A stretch of 32,240 nucleotides of DNA from DASRLE01 sp964558455 (GTDB lineage: Bacteria; Verrucomicrobiota; Verrucomicrobiia; Limisphaerales; Palsa-1400), in NCBI GenBank assembly GCA_964558455.1, contig CAZLEE010000024.1, forward strand, positions 1 to 32,240, written 5' to 3'. Every line of letters begins with the position of its first letter. The first letter of the stretch is position 1. This document shows, one piece after another, positions 30,291 to 32,240 of this stretch. Position numbers and translations under genes: made by a program. The notes under the pieces are model-generated. The model had not been told where the DNA came from, searched no databases, and worked only from the letters and a program-made list of their open reading frames with translations.

Positions 30291-31208
30291 TTAAACGTCG
30301 CAAATTTTAACCGCTTCGCTCAGGGAGGCGACTTTATCTCTGAGCGGGACAAATTCATGTCCGACAAATCCCTTGTAACCTGTTTTCAGGATCGCCTGCA
30401 TGATCGGCGCGTAATTGAGTTCCTGGTTGGAGCCGATTTCATTGCGGCCCGGCACGCCCGCCGTGTGATAGTGGCCGATCCACTGGTGATGCTGGCGGAT
30501 GTGCGAAATGATGTCGCCGTGCATGATTTGCACGTGGTAGATGTCAAACAAAACCTTCATCCGCTCGGAGCTGATTTGACGGCAGATGTCCACCGAGAGG
30601 TCGATGTTGTCGCAGAAATAATCGGGATGCCCCTTCATGTCGAGGTGGACGCGCGAATTCAGCATCTCCAGGCAGAGGGTGACGTTCTTTTTTTCGGCGT
30701 AGCCCACGATTTTTTTGAGGCCTTCGACCGTGTTTTTGGTGGCGGCTTCGGTGGATTGGCCGTTGCGGAAACCGGAGAAAGTGATGACGTTGCCAAAGCC
30801 GGCCGCGGCTGTTTGGTCGATGCGGGTGCGCAGCATTTCAAGGCAGCTTTCGTGCTGGCTGACTTGGGCGAAACCGGTGCGCCAGCCGTGGCTGGGCGTC
30901 ATGGCGCAGACCAATCCGCGCTTGGTCAATTCCGGCCAGGCATCCGGTTGGACCAGTTCGACCGAGGCCATGCCCAAATCCGCGGCGTGCCCGGCCAATT
31001 CGGCCGGGGTCATGGGGTTGAAGCACCAGAAGATGACTGATTGGCGGATGCGCCCGTTTTTGACTTTATAGGGGGTGTTTTCGCTTTGCTCCGCGGCCAG
31101 ACCACGCCAGGCCCCCGCGCCCGCCAGCATGGCGCCCGCCCCGAATTTCTTGAGCAGACTGCGCCGGCTAAAATCGTGCTTTTGGGGAAACGGTTCGGTA
31201 ATTTTCAT
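30291..31208 (-). CDS. Tat-exported hydroxypyruvate-isomerase-like sugar isomerase/epimerase
   Basis: A 305-aa TIM-barrel enzyme of the xylose-isomerase-like superfamily. It carries a twin-arginine signal SRRSLLKKFGAGAML (14-28), probably cleaved near GLAA, so export in a folded, metal-loaded state is expected. Barrel residues matching the metal site are Glu in LCLEMLN, Asp in VLFDIYHVQ, His/Gln region IGHYHTAGVPGRNEIG and Glu in GFVGHEFVP. The hydroxypyruvate isomerase label is general; the substrate may be a keto-sugar. The stop is immediately followed by the ThuA-like gene start with no gap. TatA and TatC encoded at 23977-25300 could be its export route. Confidence 0.88.
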   Translation of the reverse strand: MKITEPFPQKHDFSRRSLLKKFGAGAMLAGAGAWRGLAAEQSENTPYKVKNGRIRQSVIFWCFNPMTPAELAGHAADLGMASVELVQPDAWPELTKRGLVCAMTPSHGWRTGFAQVSQHESCLEMLRTRIDQTAAAGFGNVITFSGFRNGQSTEAATKNTVEGLKKIVGYAEKKNVTLCLEMLNSRVHLDMKGHPDYFCDNIDLSVDICRQISSERMKVLFDIYHVQIMHGDIISHIRQHHQWIGHYHTAGVPGRNEIGSNQELNYAPIMQAILKTGYKGFVGHEFVPLRDKVASLSEAVKICDV

Positions 31209-31321
31209 CGTCCTAGTTTAAGGTTGGACGTCGCGACAGGCCAGAAGGTTTCAACAAAGAAGCGGAATCACGAATTAAACGCGAATCGGCGGCCACCAGC
31301 CGCCTTGTCCACGACCGGCGT

Positions 31322-31813
31322 CTAACGTTTGGCTCCAACCTCTTCCATTTCTTCGATCTCTTCGTGCATCGGGGCGGCGGCGAGCGCGGCCAGAGGCGCG
31401 GTCTCCCGCGCAAACAGCCTGCGAATGGCCGGATGGGTCAGCACCCGGTATTGCCACAACGTCACGAACAACATCATCACCAGCGCGACGGGAAGCCCGA
31501 TGGAGAACCAGGAGGAATATTGGCGGTCATCCGCCATGAGGGTGTTGACCGGGGATTGGGCGTAGAAGCAAACCCCCAGCGCGACGGCCACCGTGATCAT
31601 GCTGTACCAGATAAACACGAGGGCGCACACCCGCCATGCCGGCGAATAGCGTCGCAGGCCGGCAAAAATCGCAATGCCCAAAACCCCGAAGTTAAAGCGG
31701 AAAAGACCTTGGACGGCGTGGTGGATCATCTGCCCGAGCGCAAGCAGCCCAACGAGGAGAAAGATGTAGGACACCAGTTCCAGCGTCTTCCGGGATTGTT
31801 GCTTAAACCTCAT
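31322..31813 (-). CDS. Hypothetical membrane protein with four predicted helices
   Basis: Not recognised as a named family. The start at MRFKQQSRKTLELVSYIFLL is preceded by GGAG with 9-nt spacing; the longer in-frame ATG at 31969 adds 52 residues without protein character. The 163-aa product has four hydrophobic helices (about 13-33, 38-55, 60-85 and 99-122 by eye) with a charged loop ADDRQYSS before the last. It ends in a Glu-rich tail, MHEEIEEMEEVGAKR. It is 113 bp upstream of the isomerase gene on the same strand, so co-transcription is possible. Confidence 0.65.
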   Translation of the reverse strand: MRFKQQSRKTLELVSYIFLLVGLLALGQMIHHAVQGLFRFNFGVLGIAIFAGLRRYSPAWRVCALVFIWYSMITVAVALGVCFYAQSPVNTLMADDRQYSSWFSIGLPVALVMMLFVTLWQYRVLTHPAIRRLFARETAPLAALAAAPMHEEIEEMEEVGAKR

Positions 31814-31965
31814 AATGCGTATCTCCAACAGCCAAAACCTCCACCAAGCTAAACTCTGAACACCGCACTGCTGGAAATGCAAGCAAATATTTGCGGGAAT
31901 TTTGAGGCTGTCAAATGGAGATCGGGGGAATGGCATATGGAAGATGGTTTGCGCGGTCCTTGAGG

Positions 31966-32097
31966 TCAAGGGACGGCTTTCTCCCGGACTTCGGCCACAC
32001 TGGCCTCGGAGAGGAGGAGCTTATGGAATGAAATGCGCTGGTCTTGGGTCAGCGCGGCTTTGTAGGGGCCGTCTCGTGGTTGTTCATTGATTCTCAT
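31966..32097 (-). CDS. Possible 43-aa ORF near the right edge
   Basis: Frame MRINEQPRDGPYKAALTQDQ continuing RISFHKLLLSEASVAEVREK to a stop at 31968-31966. The acidic/basic helix pattern (LTQDQRISFHKLLL) looks like the N-terminus of a small helix-turn-helix or phage-type regulatory protein and may be a fragment. There is no ribosome-binding site. The rest of 31814-32240 shows no other gene. Confidence 0.3.
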   Translation of the reverse strand: MRINEQPRDGPYKAALTQDQRISFHKLLLSEASVAEVREKAVP

Positions 32098-32139
32098 GAT
32101 TTGGTGTTATCTGAGAAAAGAAAAAAATTTACCCCCCCC

Positions 32140-32163
32140 GAAAAACCCGAAAAACCCGAAAAA
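32140..32163. repeat. Short tandem repeat (GAAAAACCC unit)
   Basis: Two full 9-bp units GAAAAACCC (32140-32148, 32149-32157) and a partial third (32158-32163), directly after a run of eight C. The purine/pyrimidine skew continues towards the window end. This is probably slippage-derived sequence. Confidence 0.7.
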
Positions 32164-32240
32164 GCACAGGGACGAGGGGATGGGCGAAAAAGCAGAAATT
32201 GGGAAAGTCGGGGGACAAACGCTGAAAAACTGAAACGCTG

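Noticed and set aside
1..32240. CRISPR arrays, rRNA genes, transposases, integrases or prophage modules
   Set aside because: Looked for regularly spaced repeats, rRNA-like conserved blocks and recombinase motifs; none seen. The only mobile-type signal is the 46-bp direct repeat.

Overview
The window looks like a chromosomal segment of a Gram-negative, diderm Verrucomicrobia-type bacterium, probably Pedosphaera/Limisphaerales-like. The reasons are a Tol-Pal envelope operon, an outer-membrane barrel protein, an ECF sigma factor fused to a TIGR03435-type C-terminal domain, a TIGR04073-type (exosortase-associated) lipoprotein, a secreted repeat protein whose C-terminus ends NRFYRAIKQ, and a TPR/multi-TM glycosyltransferase-like protein. 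The taxonomic call rests on family recognition, not on a search. Nearly all long ORFs on the opposite strands are antisense shadows of GC-rich genes.

Layout. (1) 152-5014, minus strand: a housekeeping block read coaD, yceD (DUF177), rpmF, plsX, fabH, then a PilZ-like gene and pilT behind their own AT-rich promoter. It covers coenzyme A supply, fatty-acid/phospholipid initiation, ribosomal protein L32 and pilus retraction. (2) 5232-7529, plus: a small hypothetical gene and a PhoB/PhoR-type two-component pair, followed by a possible N-terminal stub of a large membrane-protein gene on the minus strand. (3) 7790-10969: an outer-membrane barrel protein, a small membrane protein, and a HEAT-repeat/rRNA-methyltransferase fusion. 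(4) 11089-16142, plus: an accessory block with a Cys-rich small protein, the sigma/TIGR03435 fusion, a secreted repeat protein and a Fic AMP-transferase. A 46-bp direct repeat (one mismatch) bounds the sigma factor and secreted-protein genes. (5) 16241-19783, minus: an AddA-type helicase-nuclease with a TTG start, preceded by a bulged 15-bp hairpin that holds a Shine-Dalgarno sequence.

(6) 20013-26747, plus: tolQ-tolR-tolA-tolB (each junction a 4-nt ATGA overlap), pal, tatA, tatC, a TIGR04073 lipoprotein and ispE, then tRNA-Gln(TTG). This is an envelope-integrity and protein-export cluster. (7) 27046-27416, minus: a hicB-hicA toxin-antitoxin pair in which hicA carries an in-frame nonsense codon. 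(8) 27527-29399, plus: a TPR membrane glycosyltransferase-like protein behind a short upstream ORF that owns the only strong ribosome-binding site. (9) 29436-31813, minus: a membrane protein, a Tat-signal sugar isomerase and a secreted ThuA-like protein. The right edge holds a doubtful 43-codon ORF and a short tandem repeat.

How the genes connect: TolQRAB-Pal energises outer-membrane constriction. TatAC could export the folded isomerase encoded at 30291-31208, whose N-terminus carries a twin-arginine motif. PhoBR and the sigma fusion are the two visible signal-transduction inputs. Several genes for exported or accessory proteins have -10-like boxes so close to the start codon that leaderless transcripts are plausible.
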